A stretch of DNA of 64,000 bases, taken from Ohtaekwangia koreensis (GTDB lineage Bacteria; Bacteroidota; Bacteroidia; Cytophagales; Cyclobacteriaceae). Shown here one piece after another: positions 9,484 to 18,603 of this stretch (positions are counted from its first letter, which is position 1; every line of letters starts with the position of its first letter). The notes under the pieces were generated by a model that was not told the DNA's origin, did no database searches, and saw only the letters and a list, made by a program, of their open reading frames with translations. The stretch spans positions 1,584,580 through 1,648,579 of the forward strand of contig NZ_FUZU01000001.1 in the NCBI RefSeq assembly GCF_900167975.1, read 5' to 3'. Position numbers and translations under genes: made by a program.

Positions 9484-10077
9484 ATGTTACAGGAAAAAAG
9501 AAAAGTCGTAGAAGATGTTTTGCAAGGGGCATATAAATCTGGTTTTTCAAATGCGGCCGCTTCCTTGTCCATGATGACAAAGGACAAAATAGACTTCGGT
9601 AATTTGACGATGGGACTTCACAAGCTTGACTCTGATTACTTTTCTGAAAAATCATCTTTTAATCATGCCGGAGCAAGCCTTCTTGTCACCACAGAAGTCT
9701 TTGGTGATGTAACGGGGAAGAGTTACCTGTTTCTTTCGGAAAGAGAATTTGAACTACTAACGAGTACAATACCTTCTAATCATCATGCTGATGTTGACTT
9801 GAAAGAAGAGTTTATAAAAGAACTCGATAATATTTTATCCGCTTCCGTGATTACCAAGCTGTCCAATACGCTTCAGTATAAAATGTACGGTGATGTACCC
9901 GTCATGGTCGGGAAAGTGCAAGGTAAAATTGAAGATATCATTTATGATGATTTCAATGATCAGGCCGAAGAGGTATATATAAGTTCGATCATGTTCTCTT
10001 TTGAAGGCCATCCTGCAATGAAGCCTTGCTTTATTTGGGTAATGGATAGTAATTCCATGAATGTAAGCAAAGAATAG
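9484..10077 (+). CDS. CheC/CheX-family CheY-P phosphatase-like protein
   Basis: The 197-residue protein sits directly after cheA, with a gap of four bases. Residues 113-139 fit the core of the CheC/CheX/FliY active-site pattern: E113, N116, then 22 residues to P139. The Asp/Ser expected four residues before E113 is a glutamate (E109). Only one such site is visible, whereas classical CheC has two. The likely role is CheY-P dephosphorylation, possibly in partnership with the CheD encoded in the same operon, as in Bacillus. The first half (1-100) is not recognisable by motif, so I leave the gene symbol empty. Confidence 0.72.
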   Translation: MLQEKRKVVEDVLQGAYKSGFSNAAASLSMMTKDKIDFGNLTMGLHKLDSDYFSEKSSFNHAGASLLVTTEVFGDVTGKSYLFLSEREFELLTSTIPSNHHADVDLKEEFIKELDNILSASVITKLSNTLQYKMYGDVPVMVGKVQGKIEDIIYDDFNDQAEEVYISSIMFSFEGHPAMKPCFIWVMDSNSMNVSKE

Positions 10078-10095
10078 TGCCTCATTTTTAAAGTG

Positions 10096-10153
10096 AGTGG
10101 TAGCAATCAGACCACTTCGATCGCGAGTATATATATTCGCTTTCTATATATAG
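10096..10153. repeat. Cluster of small palindromes between the CheC-like gene and cheR
   Basis: The 136-base gap before cheR holds three dyads in a row: arms 10096-10101/10111-10116, an imperfect palindrome at 10123-10140 centred on TATATATA, and CTATATATAG at 10144-10153. They may mark an internal terminator, a processing site or a regulatory site. None has a T-tract, so the role is open. Confidence 0.4.
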
Positions 10154-10213
10154 GAGAAATTTTAAATCATCGGTACTTCATTTGCATTTACCGATTCAGG
10201 CAATGCTATAATT

Positions 10214-11050
10214 ATGGAACCAAATGAAACAGTATTTGTAACGTTATCGGATGAAGAGCTCAAATCTCTGACAGATGCGATTCATCAACGCCATGGCATT
10301 GATTTTAGCTGCTATGAACCCAAGTCGTTAAAGCGGAGAGTTGTACGGGCACTGCATATATTTCAATTCGGCTCTGTTCATGAATTGTGGGTGAAAATAT
10401 TGCGCGATCATTCTTTTATATACCCATTCATGGATGAAATCAGCGTAGGACTTACCGCGATGTTTCGTGATCCTGTGCTTTGGAAGCAAATGAAGTCTCT
10501 ACTCACAAACGAGCTGGCTGCAAAAAAAGAATTATCCATCTGGCATGCCGGATGTTCTACTGGAGAAGAAGTATATACCATGAACATCGTGCTAAAGGAA
10601 TCGCGGTATGCCAAACCCGTGAGAGCATGGGCCACGGATATAAGCAACCAATCAATCGAGACTGCTATGAAAGGGGAGTATCACACTTTGAAGGTAAGCG
10701 AGTATGATCAGAATTATAGGCAATTCAACCCGGCAAGTTCTCTGAATAAATATTTTCGGGAGGGGCAGGATTCTATTGCAATGGATAACAGTCTCATCAG
10801 TCATGTCAATTTCCAGCATCATAATCTTATTAAAGATCCCGTTGATAAAAAGTTCGACATTATTTTTTGTCGGAACGTGATGATTTACTTCGATAACAAC
10901 ACCAAATTCAAACTGTTCGAAAAGTTCCATCAGGCACTCAATCCTGGCGGATTGTTTATCATCGGTTTTTACGATGCTATTCTTCCATTGGTAGATGAGA
11001 GCAAGTTCAAAGTTGCAAATCTGGAAGCGAAAATATTTCAGAAGGTATAA
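10214..11050 (+). CDS. cheR: Chemotaxis protein methyltransferase CheR
   Basis: The 278-residue protein carries the all-helical N-terminal CheR domain (about 12-80), with the TAMFRDP motif (81-87) corresponding to the usual TxFFRDP. The SAM-binding domain follows, with the motif WHAGCSTGEEVYT (110-122) and the later acidic strand motif FDIIFCRNVMIYFD. It methylates receptor glutamates, opposing CheB. It is separated from the upstream che genes by 136 bases with several small palindromes, so it may have its own promoter, but gene order and strand place it in the same cluster. A strong hairpin follows the stop codon. Confidence 0.95.
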   Translation: MEPNETVFVTLSDEELKSLTDAIHQRHGIDFSCYEPKSLKRRVVRALHIFQFGSVHELWVKILRDHSFIYPFMDEISVGLTAMFRDPVLWKQMKSLLTNELAAKKELSIWHAGCSTGEEVYTMNIVLKESRYAKPVRAWATDISNQSIETAMKGEYHTLKVSEYDQNYRQFNPASSLNKYFREGQDSIAMDNSLISHVNFQHHNLIKDPVDKKFDIIFCRNVMIYFDNNTKFKLFEKFHQALNPGGLFIIGFYDAILPLVDESKFKVANLEAKIFQKV

Positions 11051-11132
11051 GGCTCAAATATATCTGGTTTAAGGATCACACTTAGCAGAAATAGAATTCT
11101 CGGTATAAATATCATGTTTAGTATCACGGTAT

Positions 11133-11166
11133 ATAAGGACGGCTACTGATAAGTAGCCGTCCTTAT
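11133..11166. terminator. Bidirectional terminator between cheR and the subtilase gene
   Basis: A perfect 15-bp stem (11133-11147 with 11152-11166) and a GATA loop lie between two convergent genes. The stem is GC-rich in its middle and ends in AT on both sides, followed by an AT-rich stretch, so it can serve both directions. Confidence 0.85.
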
Positions 11167-11192
11167 TATATTATATTAAAATGTTGGCTATG

Positions 11193-13601
11193 TTATTTGA
11201 GCACTATCCTGATCTGATCAGTTTTACGATCACTATTTTCAACACGCAGATAGTAAATTCCGCGTGGATAGGTATTTACAGGAATATTCAATGTTTTCTC
11301 ATTACTGAAATTCGTAGTGAGTTTTTCGTGTGAAATAGTATATACTACCTTTTGAGTTTTTTCACTGTACAAGCTAATCTGCCGTGGTAACGCTACGGGA
11401 GCGTCATCAAAGCTCAATGAGAGTATATCTGAAGTCGGATTGGGATATGCTACACTTAAACTTCCACAACTGCTTGCATAAAAAGTTTTGGAGTAGGGAG
11501 CACTTATGCCACAAGCATTTTGGGCCGTTACCGAAATAGATTGTGATGGTGCAGCAGAGCTGTTCACCGTTAACATGGCTACAGAAGTATATACCCCTAA
11601 TCCATCATAATCTGTAAAATATGAAGCCCAGCTTCCAAAGTTCCAGTTGTATTGTGTTACGCTTTGTGCACTTTGATTAGAATTGCCAACCGCTATACCT
11701 AAATTATATCCATAACAAAGTTGATTACCCGAAGGCGGTCCCATTCTTACTGTCAAACTTGAAATAGCGGAAGGCGAACCAACGGTTACTGTTTTGGTTA
11801 ACGTAACAACACCACATAAACCGTTGAGCGTTGCCGTAATGGTGGCAGTACCATTAAAGCTTCCAACGCGCGATGCTACTCCGCTGCTATTAATAGTTAC
11901 TCCGCTTGAGTTACTCGACCAGGTAATGGTTGTACCAGCAGGTTGGTTGCTAACTGTAAATGTAGCGCTCGGGCAAATGTGCGTTGGTCCGGAGAGGACA
12001 GCATTATTAATTGCTGCCTTCACAGCGGTAAAAGCATTTAGTCGTCCAAAGCCAAATGTATTATCAAAGCCTGATGACCCCATATCGGTAGCAGTCTGCT
12101 GTAGTAATGTTCTTACCTGTGTTTCTGTTAGCGTAGGATTAGCAGAAAGCATCAATGCCACGACACCAGAAACTTGAGGAGCTGCTGCTGATGTTCCATT
12201 AAACCCATTAAAGAAATCTCCTGCATCATACCCATTAGCACCTGGCCTATCAATGGTGCGGATGTTTCCGGTTGGAATATTACAACCACCTATTTGTGCA
12301 GTTCCTGCTGCTCCACCGGAAGGTGCCACTAAATCCATTTCTCCACCTCTGCTGCTATAGCCATGTATATTTCCTACATTATCAATCGCACCTACTGTGA
12401 TTACACCATTCACATTTGCAGGAAACGAAACACCATTAAAGCAACCAACACACCCAGCGACAGGATTCCAATTACCGGAAGCAAAGACAACAGCACATCC
12501 ACGGGTTACCCCATTCCTTACGCGCCCTAAAGTGCGTGCGTCTATTATTTCCTGCTCAATAGCAGGTATATTGTTAGTCGAGTTAAAGCCCCATGAGTTA
12601 CTGATAACATCTGCATTTCCAAAGGCAGGATCCCACGCTCTGTTAATAGAAGTTACCAACTGTGCTATAGTTTCTCCGCCAACAAAAATATTTATAGGGT
12701 ATATCAATGCATTCGGTGCAATGCCGGCAACGCCAAGCGTATTATGAGATGCTGCAATTATACCCGTGCAAGCCATGCCATGCCCAACCCGATTTGTTCC
12801 TGCACAAACAGCATTGGGGCGACCAAAGCCGGTGGCATTTAAAACCGTAAATCCCTGCAATACCCTTCCTGCTAAATCATTGTGATCTTCAACGCCATCA
12901 TCGATTACAGCAACTCTTATATTACATCCTCGAGTGATATCCCAGGCCTCGGGAGCATTTATATCTATACCTGCTGTTCCACCGAATTGTCCGGTGTTAT
13001 TGAGATAGTATTGATCTCCAAATGTAGGATCAGTCGGAATTAGATGTTTTTCTATTTGCGCCAGAAAATCCGGATGACACCACTCTACTAAACCACTCTC
13101 ATGAATTTTATTCGCAATGTCCAATACATTTTCTCCTTTAACTACTTTAAAGAAGTATGTACCTTGGCCAGTGCTTCCTTCCTGAGATATACCATTCTCC
13201 GCCAGTCGTTTGATCCGATCGACTGCCACACCATTCTTCGGACGAAAAATTATATCTCCATTCAGATAGTATGGAACACCGTTTCCGTAGAAGACAGGCA
13301 GTTGGAATTCTACATCAGAAACATTCAGGCTCGCCTTATTTCCTTTTGCCTGCTTTAATAAAATAAAAGGTTGTCCACCAATAGATAATTCACTGGCATT
13401 GTCAACCCCTTTTAATCTTGCAGCTTCCTCCATTAACGTTCGTGCTTCTTTACCACCCTTTTTAATTTTCAATAAAGTTTGTGTAGAGTCGGCAGTTAGA
13501 ATCAGTTTTTGCTTCCCGGTCCAAAAGTAGGCTTGCTGGGAAAAGGAAGTAACGGTTGCTAATAGAATGACAATAAACAAAGTAGGTATACTCTTTCTCA
13601 T
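11193..13601 (-). CDS. Secreted S8 subtilisin-like serine peptidase with T9SS sorting domain
   Basis: I start at ATG 13601 (802 residues) because it opens directly into a signal peptide (MRKSIPTLFIVILLATVTSFSQQ); the frame continues 21 codons upstream without such a signal. Residues about 25-190 look like a propeptide. The S8 catalytic domain spans about 200-555, with D234 (VIDDG), H274 (GHGMACTG), oxyanion N377 (ASGN) and S471 (NGTSAAAP). Two Ig-like or PKD-like segments follow. The C-terminus has the AYPNPTSD motif and ends RIVLK, typical of type A T9SS sorting domains, so the enzyme is probably exported across the outer membrane and possibly anchored. It is a single-gene unit, convergent with cheR. 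Confidence 0.93.
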   Translation of the reverse strand: MRKSIPTLFIVILLATVTSFSQQAYFWTGKQKLILTADSTQTLLKIKKGGKEARTLMEEAARLKGVDNASELSIGGQPFILLKQAKGNKASLNVSDVEFQLPVFYGNGVPYYLNGDIIFRPKNGVAVDRIKRLAENGISQEGSTGQGTYFFKVVKGENVLDIANKIHESGLVEWCHPDFLAQIEKHLIPTDPTFGDQYYLNNTGQFGGTAGIDINAPEAWDITRGCNIRVAVIDDGVEDHNDLAGRVLQGFTVLNATGFGRPNAVCAGTNRVGHGMACTGIIAASHNTLGVAGIAPNALIYPINIFVGGETIAQLVTSINRAWDPAFGNADVISNSWGFNSTNNIPAIEQEIIDARTLGRVRNGVTRGCAVVFASGNWNPVAGCVGCFNGVSFPANVNGVITVGAIDNVGNIHGYSSRGGEMDLVAPSGGAAGTAQIGGCNIPTGNIRTIDRPGANGYDAGDFFNGFNGTSAAAPQVSGVVALMLSANPTLTETQVRTLLQQTATDMGSSGFDNTFGFGRLNAFTAVKAAINNAVLSGPTHICPSATFTVSNQPAGTTITWSSNSSGVTINSSGVASRVGSFNGTATITATLNGLCGVVTLTKTVTVGSPSAISSLTVRMGPPSGNQLCYGYNLGIAVGNSNQSAQSVTQYNWNFGSWASYFTDYDGLGVYTSVAMLTVNSSAAPSQSISVTAQNACGISAPYSKTFYASSCGSLSVAYPNPTSDILSLSFDDAPVALPRQISLYSEKTQKVVYTISHEKLTTNFSNEKTLNIPVNTYPRGIYYLRVENSDRKTDQIRIVLK

Positions 13602-14062
13602 AACATGTTGTTTTTTAGTTTGAATTTGACTTATACAGAATATTTTATTTAATGCACGGAGCACGGAAATTATTGATACTATATATCGGATTCATGATGT
13701 TGACATTTATAGCACAACCTTTTGTAACCTATATTTCTCTCTATTCTATCCGGCCAACGATTTTTACTTGTTCCTTACGTGAGTATAGAACACAATTAGT
13801 ATAATGCCAATAATCTTTGAGTATTTTTATTTGAATTTTCATATATAGTTGATGTTCACGTTTTCATAAGATTGAAAAGCATAACTATATATTTTATCCG
13901 TTGCGACATTGAATTCAGTTGAAGTGTACCTTCAACTTTATGAGGCATCAATTTTTGACGCAAATCGCCTCTTAGGATGTCGCAACTATAACCACGATGT
14001 CAAGCAATCGCTGTTGATATTTGTGGCAGATAAAAGAGCATCAAATTCTAAAAGCGATTTCT
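13602..14062. other. Gene-free divergent region
   Basis: These 461 bases separate the divergent subtilase and DHFR-family genes. A weak frame from 13909 overlaps the next gene in another phase and has no family features, so I do not call it. Promoters for both genes should lie here; I see no clear motif. Confidence 0.5.
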
Positions 14063-14626
14063 ATGCGAAAATTAAAACTACAGGTACAAATGAGTCTCGA
14101 TGGTTTTGTAGCGAGACCGAATGGCGAACTGGACTGGCAATGGATTGGTAAACCGGATGAATCTATATTACAACGTGTGATCGAATTGGCTGAAACCTGC
14201 GATACCATTTTACTGGGACGCAAGATGACTCGTGGATTCATTGATCACTGGGAAGATACACTCGACAATCAGTCTGCAAGTTTGCACCATTCATTAGCAC
14301 AACAAATGGTTAGTATGCGCAAAATTGTTTTCAGTCGCACAGAGACAGATATCAAAGGCAGAAACCTGGAAGTAGAAAATGGCGACTTGGCCGCTGCAGT
14401 GCACGAACTGAAAAAACAACCTGGTAAGGATATCATGGTTTATGGTGGCGCTACTTTTGTAAGTTCATTGATCAGTCAGAATCTTGTTGACGAATATTAT
14501 ATATTCAGAAGACCTGTTGCAATTGGAAACGGGCTCTCAATTTTTAATGAGCAAAAAATCTTAGAATTAGAGAGTTCCATCTCTTATAAAAACGGAACAT
14601 TGCTCAATAAATACCTGCCGGTATAA
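14063..14626 (+). CDS. Dihydrofolate reductase/RibD-C family protein
   Basis: I start at ATG 14063 (187 residues), since MRKLKLQVQMSLDGFVA is the typical opening of this family; a longer TTG start at 14021 adds an unlikely leader. The fold markers are MSLDGF near residue 10, the nucleotide-binding motif TILLGRKM near residue 48, and IMVYGGATFVSSL near residue 128. Members resemble the reductase half of RibD and reduce pterin- or pyrimidine-like substrates with NADPH; most are uncharacterised. It lies 72 bases before the VOC gene on the same strand and may be co-transcribed with it. Confidence 0.88.
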   Translation: MRKLKLQVQMSLDGFVARPNGELDWQWIGKPDESILQRVIELAETCDTILLGRKMTRGFIDHWEDTLDNQSASLHHSLAQQMVSMRKIVFSRTETDIKGRNLEVENGDLAAAVHELKKQPGKDIMVYGGATFVSSLISQNLVDEYYIFRRPVAIGNGLSIFNEQKILELESSISYKNGTLLNKYLPV

Positions 14627-14698
14627 TTGAAGTAAATTTCGGAAAAGACAATATGTGTATCTGTTTTAACTTTCTTCAAAATCAATATAAAGGCAAAC

Positions 14699-15205
14699 AT
14701 GAATACGATCGGTACCATCACTCAACTTGAATTCGCCCAGATCTGCTGGGTAATCCCAGACATTCATACTGCTGTAAAATTTCTTTCGAGAACTCTTGGT
14801 GTCGCTGGCTTTCCTGAACCGGAAAATGTCCGTGCGCAGGATCTGAATATGACCTACTATGGCAACGTTGTTGACGGAGAATGGCTGACTACGCAGACTT
14901 ACAACGGCGGCACTTTCATTGAACTCGTTCAGCCTATATCTGGAAAAAGTATGTTTCATGACTACCTCGAGAAATATCCTGCAGGGGGCATTCAACACAA
15001 TGCGTTCCGTTTACCAGTGAATGGTTTTGAGAAGATCACGAACGATCTTCGTGAACAAGGTTATGCAGTCATCAGCGAAGTCGATCATTCCATTGCAAGA
15101 ATGGCTTTTTTCGATACATACAAAACGCTGGGTGTTGTTACCGAGATCATGGGCATCACACCGGAGGGTTGGAAAGCAATCGAACAAATGCAGAATGCTC
15201 AGTGA
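14699..15205 (+). CDS. VOC (glyoxalase/dioxygenase) family protein
   Basis: The 168-residue protein has one vicinal-oxygen-chelate module pair. It starts with the strand AQICWVIPDIHTAVKFL, has FIELVQPISG near residue 75, and GGIQHNAFRLPV near residue 96, whose H100 is a likely metal ligand. The C-terminal half ends in TEIMGITPEGW. The length fits lactoylglutathione lyase-like or methylmalonyl-CoA epimerase-like proteins, but substrate residues cannot be assigned. It follows the DHFR-family gene and is closed by a strong hairpin. Confidence 0.82.
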   Translation: MNTIGTITQLEFAQICWVIPDIHTAVKFLSRTLGVAGFPEPENVRAQDLNMTYYGNVVDGEWLTTQTYNGGTFIELVQPISGKSMFHDYLEKYPAGGIQHNAFRLPVNGFEKITNDLREQGYAVISEVDHSIARMAFFDTYKTLGVVTEIMGITPEGWKAIEQMQNAQ

Positions 15206-15283
15206 GGAAATGTATTGTAAATAATATTGAAGTTAAACATTCGTTAATGATGACCATTTAAGGAGTTTCATTTACAATGCTTT

Positions 15284-15321
15284 AAATATAGCCTTATACT
15301 TTTTAGTATACGGCTATATTT
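15284..15321. terminator. Bidirectional terminator between the VOC gene and egtB
   Basis: A 17-bp stem with one mismatch (15284-15300 with 15305-15321) closes on a TTTT loop. The stem ends in AT-rich sequence on both sides. It lies between convergent genes, so it probably stops transcription from both. Confidence 0.78.
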
Positions 15322-15386
15322 ATTGTTGGACTGCCACTGGCTTTATATAAGTCTATAAATAGAAAATCTATTTATAGTATATCGTT

Positions 15387-16550
15387 CTATTCGGCAAGTC
15401 TTATCCCTGTGAATTGCCATTGATGTGGTGCATGGAAAAAATTACGATATGTATTTCGGCTATGTCCGTCAGGCGTTGCTACGGAAGCACCACGTAGTAC
15501 CATCTGGTTAACCATAAACTTGCCGTTATATTCTCCAATAGCACCAGCCGCTTTTTTAAATCCGGGATACGGTAAGTAAGCACTGCCTGTCCATTCCCAG
15601 CGTTGACCCCAATCAAAATTCGGTGATGCAATTTCCCATTCCGCTTCTGTTGGCAATCGTTTCCCTTTCCACGAGGCGAATGCAGATGCTTCATAGAAAC
15701 TCACATGACATACAGGCTCATTCAAATCTATATGCTTGAGACCTTTAAATGTATAGTACATCCAAGCTCCGTCTATAAAATGCCAATATAATGGCGCATT
15801 AACCTTATTGGTCTTTACCCAGTCCCAACCCTCAGCATGCCAGTATCTGAAATCTCTATATCCTCCATCGTGGATAAAATCCAGGTACTCGCGATTACTT
15901 GCCAACGTTGAGGTAATGGTATAATCATCCAGGTAAACTTTGTGACACCCGCACTCATTGTCAAAACAGAAGCCATCACCTTTGAATCCAATCTCATAAA
16001 TACCAGCAGGTATAGGTATAACCTTTGGTGTCTCGTTGTTGGTAGCAGGTTTCGTAAATTCGTGATCTACACTATACGCAGGGAATAAGGGGTTATGACC
16101 CAGTATATACTTTATATCAGTATAGAGTAATTCCTGATGCTGTTGCTCGTGATGCAAACCGAGGATAATGGTACCGCGTAGTGGCTCATCAATAGAAGTA
16201 TTACTGAGAAAATGTTCCATCTGTTCGTCAATATATTTTCTATACCGAAAAACTTCGGAAACCGATGGGCGGCTCAGGTTGCCACGATCCGTGCGAATAA
16301 CACGCGCACCCACCGTTTCATAATAACTGTTAAATACAAAGTTATACTGATTATCAAACTCGCGGTAATCACTTGCGAATGGTTTAAGTATGAATGTCTC
16401 AAAGAACCATGTGGTATGGCCTAAATGCCATTTGGGCGGACTCACGTCAACAATGGGTTGAACGACATAATCTTCATTGCCAAGAGGAGAACATATGCGC
16501 TCGGATTGCAAGCGTATGCGTTTATATTGATGGAGTAAATCGTTATTCAT
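15387..16550 (-). CDS. egtB: Ergothioneine biosynthesis protein EgtB (sulfoxide synthase)
   Basis: The 387-residue protein has an N-terminal DinB-like bundle and a C-terminal formylglycine-generating-enzyme-like domain (about 170-387), the EgtB arrangement. The iron ligands are visible: H45 in HLGHTTWFFE and the H134-x3-H138-x-E140 motif (HHEQQHQE). The C-terminal domain ends with the conserved RNTYRNFF and FTGIRLAE motifs. EgtB joins trimethylhistidine (hercynine) to a cysteine-type thiol using oxygen and iron. The start is 39 bases after the egtD stop, so the two are co-transcribed. The thiol donor (cysteine or gamma-glutamylcysteine) cannot be told from sequence by eye. Confidence 0.92.
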   Translation of the reverse strand: MNNDLLHQYKRIRLQSERICSPLGNEDYVVQPIVDVSPPKWHLGHTTWFFETFILKPFASDYREFDNQYNFVFNSYYETVGARVIRTDRGNLSRPSVSEVFRYRKYIDEQMEHFLSNTSIDEPLRGTIILGLHHEQQHQELLYTDIKYILGHNPLFPAYSVDHEFTKPATNNETPKVIPIPAGIYEIGFKGDGFCFDNECGCHKVYLDDYTITSTLASNREYLDFIHDGGYRDFRYWHAEGWDWVKTNKVNAPLYWHFIDGAWMYYTFKGLKHIDLNEPVCHVSFYEASAFASWKGKRLPTEAEWEIASPNFDWGQRWEWTGSAYLPYPGFKKAAGAIGEYNGKFMVNQMVLRGASVATPDGHSRNTYRNFFHAPHQWQFTGIRLAE

Positions 16551-16589
16551 GAGTGACTCTCGGGATTCGAATTATATATATAGTATGGA

Positions 16590-17600
16590 TCATTGCGCTA
16601 TCCATACGCTATCGATAAACCAACGTTTTGGATCTGTGAAATTGGTAATCATACTAAAGCCGGAATGGCTTGCGAGTTTCTCAATCTCTTTGAGACTATA
16701 TTTTTGAGATACTTCCATATAGATCCATTCACCTTCGCTGAACGATATGGATGTGCCACTCACGATGACCGTTTGCTTTATATTGCTAACCAGGTAACTT
16801 TTACACGCACCGGTTTCAGGATCGTATGTTTGATAATGTGTAAACCGGTGAAGATCAAAGTTGCCTTCCAGTTCTGTATTGATTCGCTCCAGGAGGTTGA
16901 GATTGAAATCACGGGTGATTCCCCCTTTATCATTATAGGCGTCTAATATAGTGTGTGGGTTTTTCTTTAAGTCAAAACCCATCAATACTATATCGCCCGG
17001 CTGCAGCATGCTTCTTAGATCCTTACAAAAAAACTGCGCTTCTTTCGCAGACATATTGCCGATGTTTGCTCCCAGGAATAAAATAACCTTTCGATTGTCC
17101 GAAATCTTCGTTGCTTCTCGGAGCATATCGAAGTATTCACCTTCCAGGGAAACAAGGTTTAATCCTTGCAAATCTGAGAGACTTGTTTCGAGTTGAGAGA
17201 GTATATTTCCCGATATATCAACCGGTAGATATCTGAATTCTATTTTTCTGTCAAGCAATTCACGTATCAGGTATTTTGATTTTATACCATCGCCCACTCC
17301 AAGTTCGATCAGATCGAAAGATTGTGCCCTTGCATTTGTGATGGCAGCTATGAGACTAGATGTCTGATCACGAAATATTTCGAGCTCACAACGTGTCAGG
17401 TAATATTCCGGACAGTTCATGATCTGCTGAAATAGAGCATCGCCCTTTGTATCATAAAAATACTTTGAGCTCAAATGTTTAGGGTAAGATTGTAATCCTC
17501 CCAGGACATCTTCCCGGAAACACAGAACGCGATGTTCCTCTGTTTGTACTATATCTTGCTGAAGGCTGTATGCATGAGCGGATTGTTGTATGTCTATCAT
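16590..17600 (-). CDS. egtD: L-histidine N-alpha-methyltransferase EgtD
   Basis: The 336-residue protein has the EgtD signature. YFYDTKGDALFQQIMNCPEYY (about residues 47-67) is the substrate-side motif. LIELGVGDGIKSKYLI (about 97-112) is the SAM-binding glycine loop. VILFLGANIGNMS (about 173-185) follows. It trimethylates histidine to hercynine, the first ergothioneine step, upstream of EgtB. The gene starts 12 bases after the quinone-oxidoreductase-like gene, so it is probably part of a longer unit. No egtC, egtE or egtA is present in the window, so the later C-S lyase must come from elsewhere or be a general enzyme. Confidence 0.92.
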   Translation of the reverse strand: MIDIQQSAHAYSLQQDIVQTEEHRVLCFREDVLGGLQSYPKHLSSKYFYDTKGDALFQQIMNCPEYYLTRCELEIFRDQTSSLIAAITNARAQSFDLIELGVGDGIKSKYLIRELLDRKIEFRYLPVDISGNILSQLETSLSDLQGLNLVSLEGEYFDMLREATKISDNRKVILFLGANIGNMSAKEAQFFCKDLRSMLQPGDIVLMGFDLKKNPHTILDAYNDKGGITRDFNLNLLERINTELEGNFDLHRFTHYQTYDPETGACKSYLVSNIKQTVIVSGTSISFSEGEWIYMEVSQKYSLKEIEKLASHSGFSMITNFTDPKRWFIDSVWIAQ

Positions 17601-17612
17601 TTTTTTTGCGTT

Positions 17613-18581
17613 TTAAGGAACGATAACAATTTTCCCGGAAGCCGTATTGCTTTCCATCAGTTTATGTGCTTCCATAATTTCATTCAATGTAAATACACGA
17701 CTCACATTCAAATTAATTTTCCCGGCCTCGGCATCTTGAATAAATTCCTGAAAGTGAGCAGCCTCTATTTTTATTAGTCCGCTGTCATACACCGTAAGGT
17801 TTACAGTAGGTGGTATATATTCCATGGGAGCAAACTCCTTTAGTGACCATTGCTCTGAAAGCATCCCCGTCATACATACGGCTCCGCCCAACTTCGCGCA
17901 TTGTAGCGAGTCTTGCAAAGTAGATATACCTATAAGTTCGAGTACTTTATCAACTCCCTCCGGAAGTATATTTCGTAGATTGAGGGCTACCTTTCCATCA
18001 TCGATCAAAACTTCATCAGCTCCGTTTTGCAGGAGTAACTTTTTCTTTTCTGAATTTCGTGTTGTAGCGATAACTGTTAGTCCACTATTTTTTGCGAGCT
18101 GTGTTGCCAGCATTCCAATGGACGAGGTGCCTCCTCTAATCAGTAATGTTTCGCCTTTTGTTATCTTCAACGCCAGATGAAGCGAGCCGTACGTTGTCTG
18201 AAACATTTCGGGAAATGCACCAAGTTGTTCCCACGGTAAGTGACTCTTAAATGGAAATATAATAGAGTGTGGTAGTAAAGTATATTCTGCATAGCTTCCA
18301 TCATATAGTCTTCCCATTTCTCCCATGGCAGCTGCAACCTGTTGCCCCTTTTTTAATATACCTAAAGGGTCGGACTCCACTTCACCGACACATTCTATTC
18401 CTAGTATTCGCGGGAACTTAACGTTGGGAGAAAATCCTTTGCGTGTCATTATTTCAGACCGATTGAGACCGAATGCCTTTACTTTAATCAACACCTGACC
18501 GGGCCAGGCTGTTGGTATAGGTCTTTCTTCTATAGTAAAGTTCTCCGGGTCACCGGGTTTATATAGCACGGCGGCTTTCAT
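17613..18581 (-). CDS. Quinone oxidoreductase-like medium-chain dehydrogenase
   Basis: The 322-residue protein has the MDR fold: a GroES-like N-terminal domain (about 25-125) with the motif GLNRSE and ILGIECVGEV, and a Rossmann domain with RGGTSSIGMLATQLAK near residue 148. The structural and catalytic zinc ligands of alcohol dehydrogenases are missing, which fits the zinc-free NADPH:quinone reductase group. The substrate is unknown. It lies 22 bases after the SnoaL-like gene and 12 before egtD, so it is likely co-expressed with the ergothioneine genes, although it has no known role in that pathway. Confidence 0.88.
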   Translation of the reverse strand: MKAAVLYKPGDPENFTIEERPIPTAWPGQVLIKVKAFGLNRSEIMTRKGFSPNVKFPRILGIECVGEVESDPLGILKKGQQVAAAMGEMGRLYDGSYAEYTLLPHSIIFPFKSHLPWEQLGAFPEMFQTTYGSLHLALKITKGETLLIRGGTSSIGMLATQLAKNSGLTVIATTRNSEKKKLLLQNGADEVLIDDGKVALNLRNILPEGVDKVLELIGISTLQDSLQCAKLGGAVCMTGMLSEQWSLKEFAPMEYIPPTVNLTVYDSGLIKIEAAHFQEFIQDAEAGKINLNVSRVFTLNEIMEAHKLMESNTASGKIVIVP

Positions 18582-18603
18582 GTTATTGGTGGTGATTATT
18601 GAG

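Noticed and set aside
13909-14151. Small plus-strand open frame before the DHFR-family gene
   Set aside because: It starts with TTG, overlaps the DHFR-family gene in another phase and has no family features.
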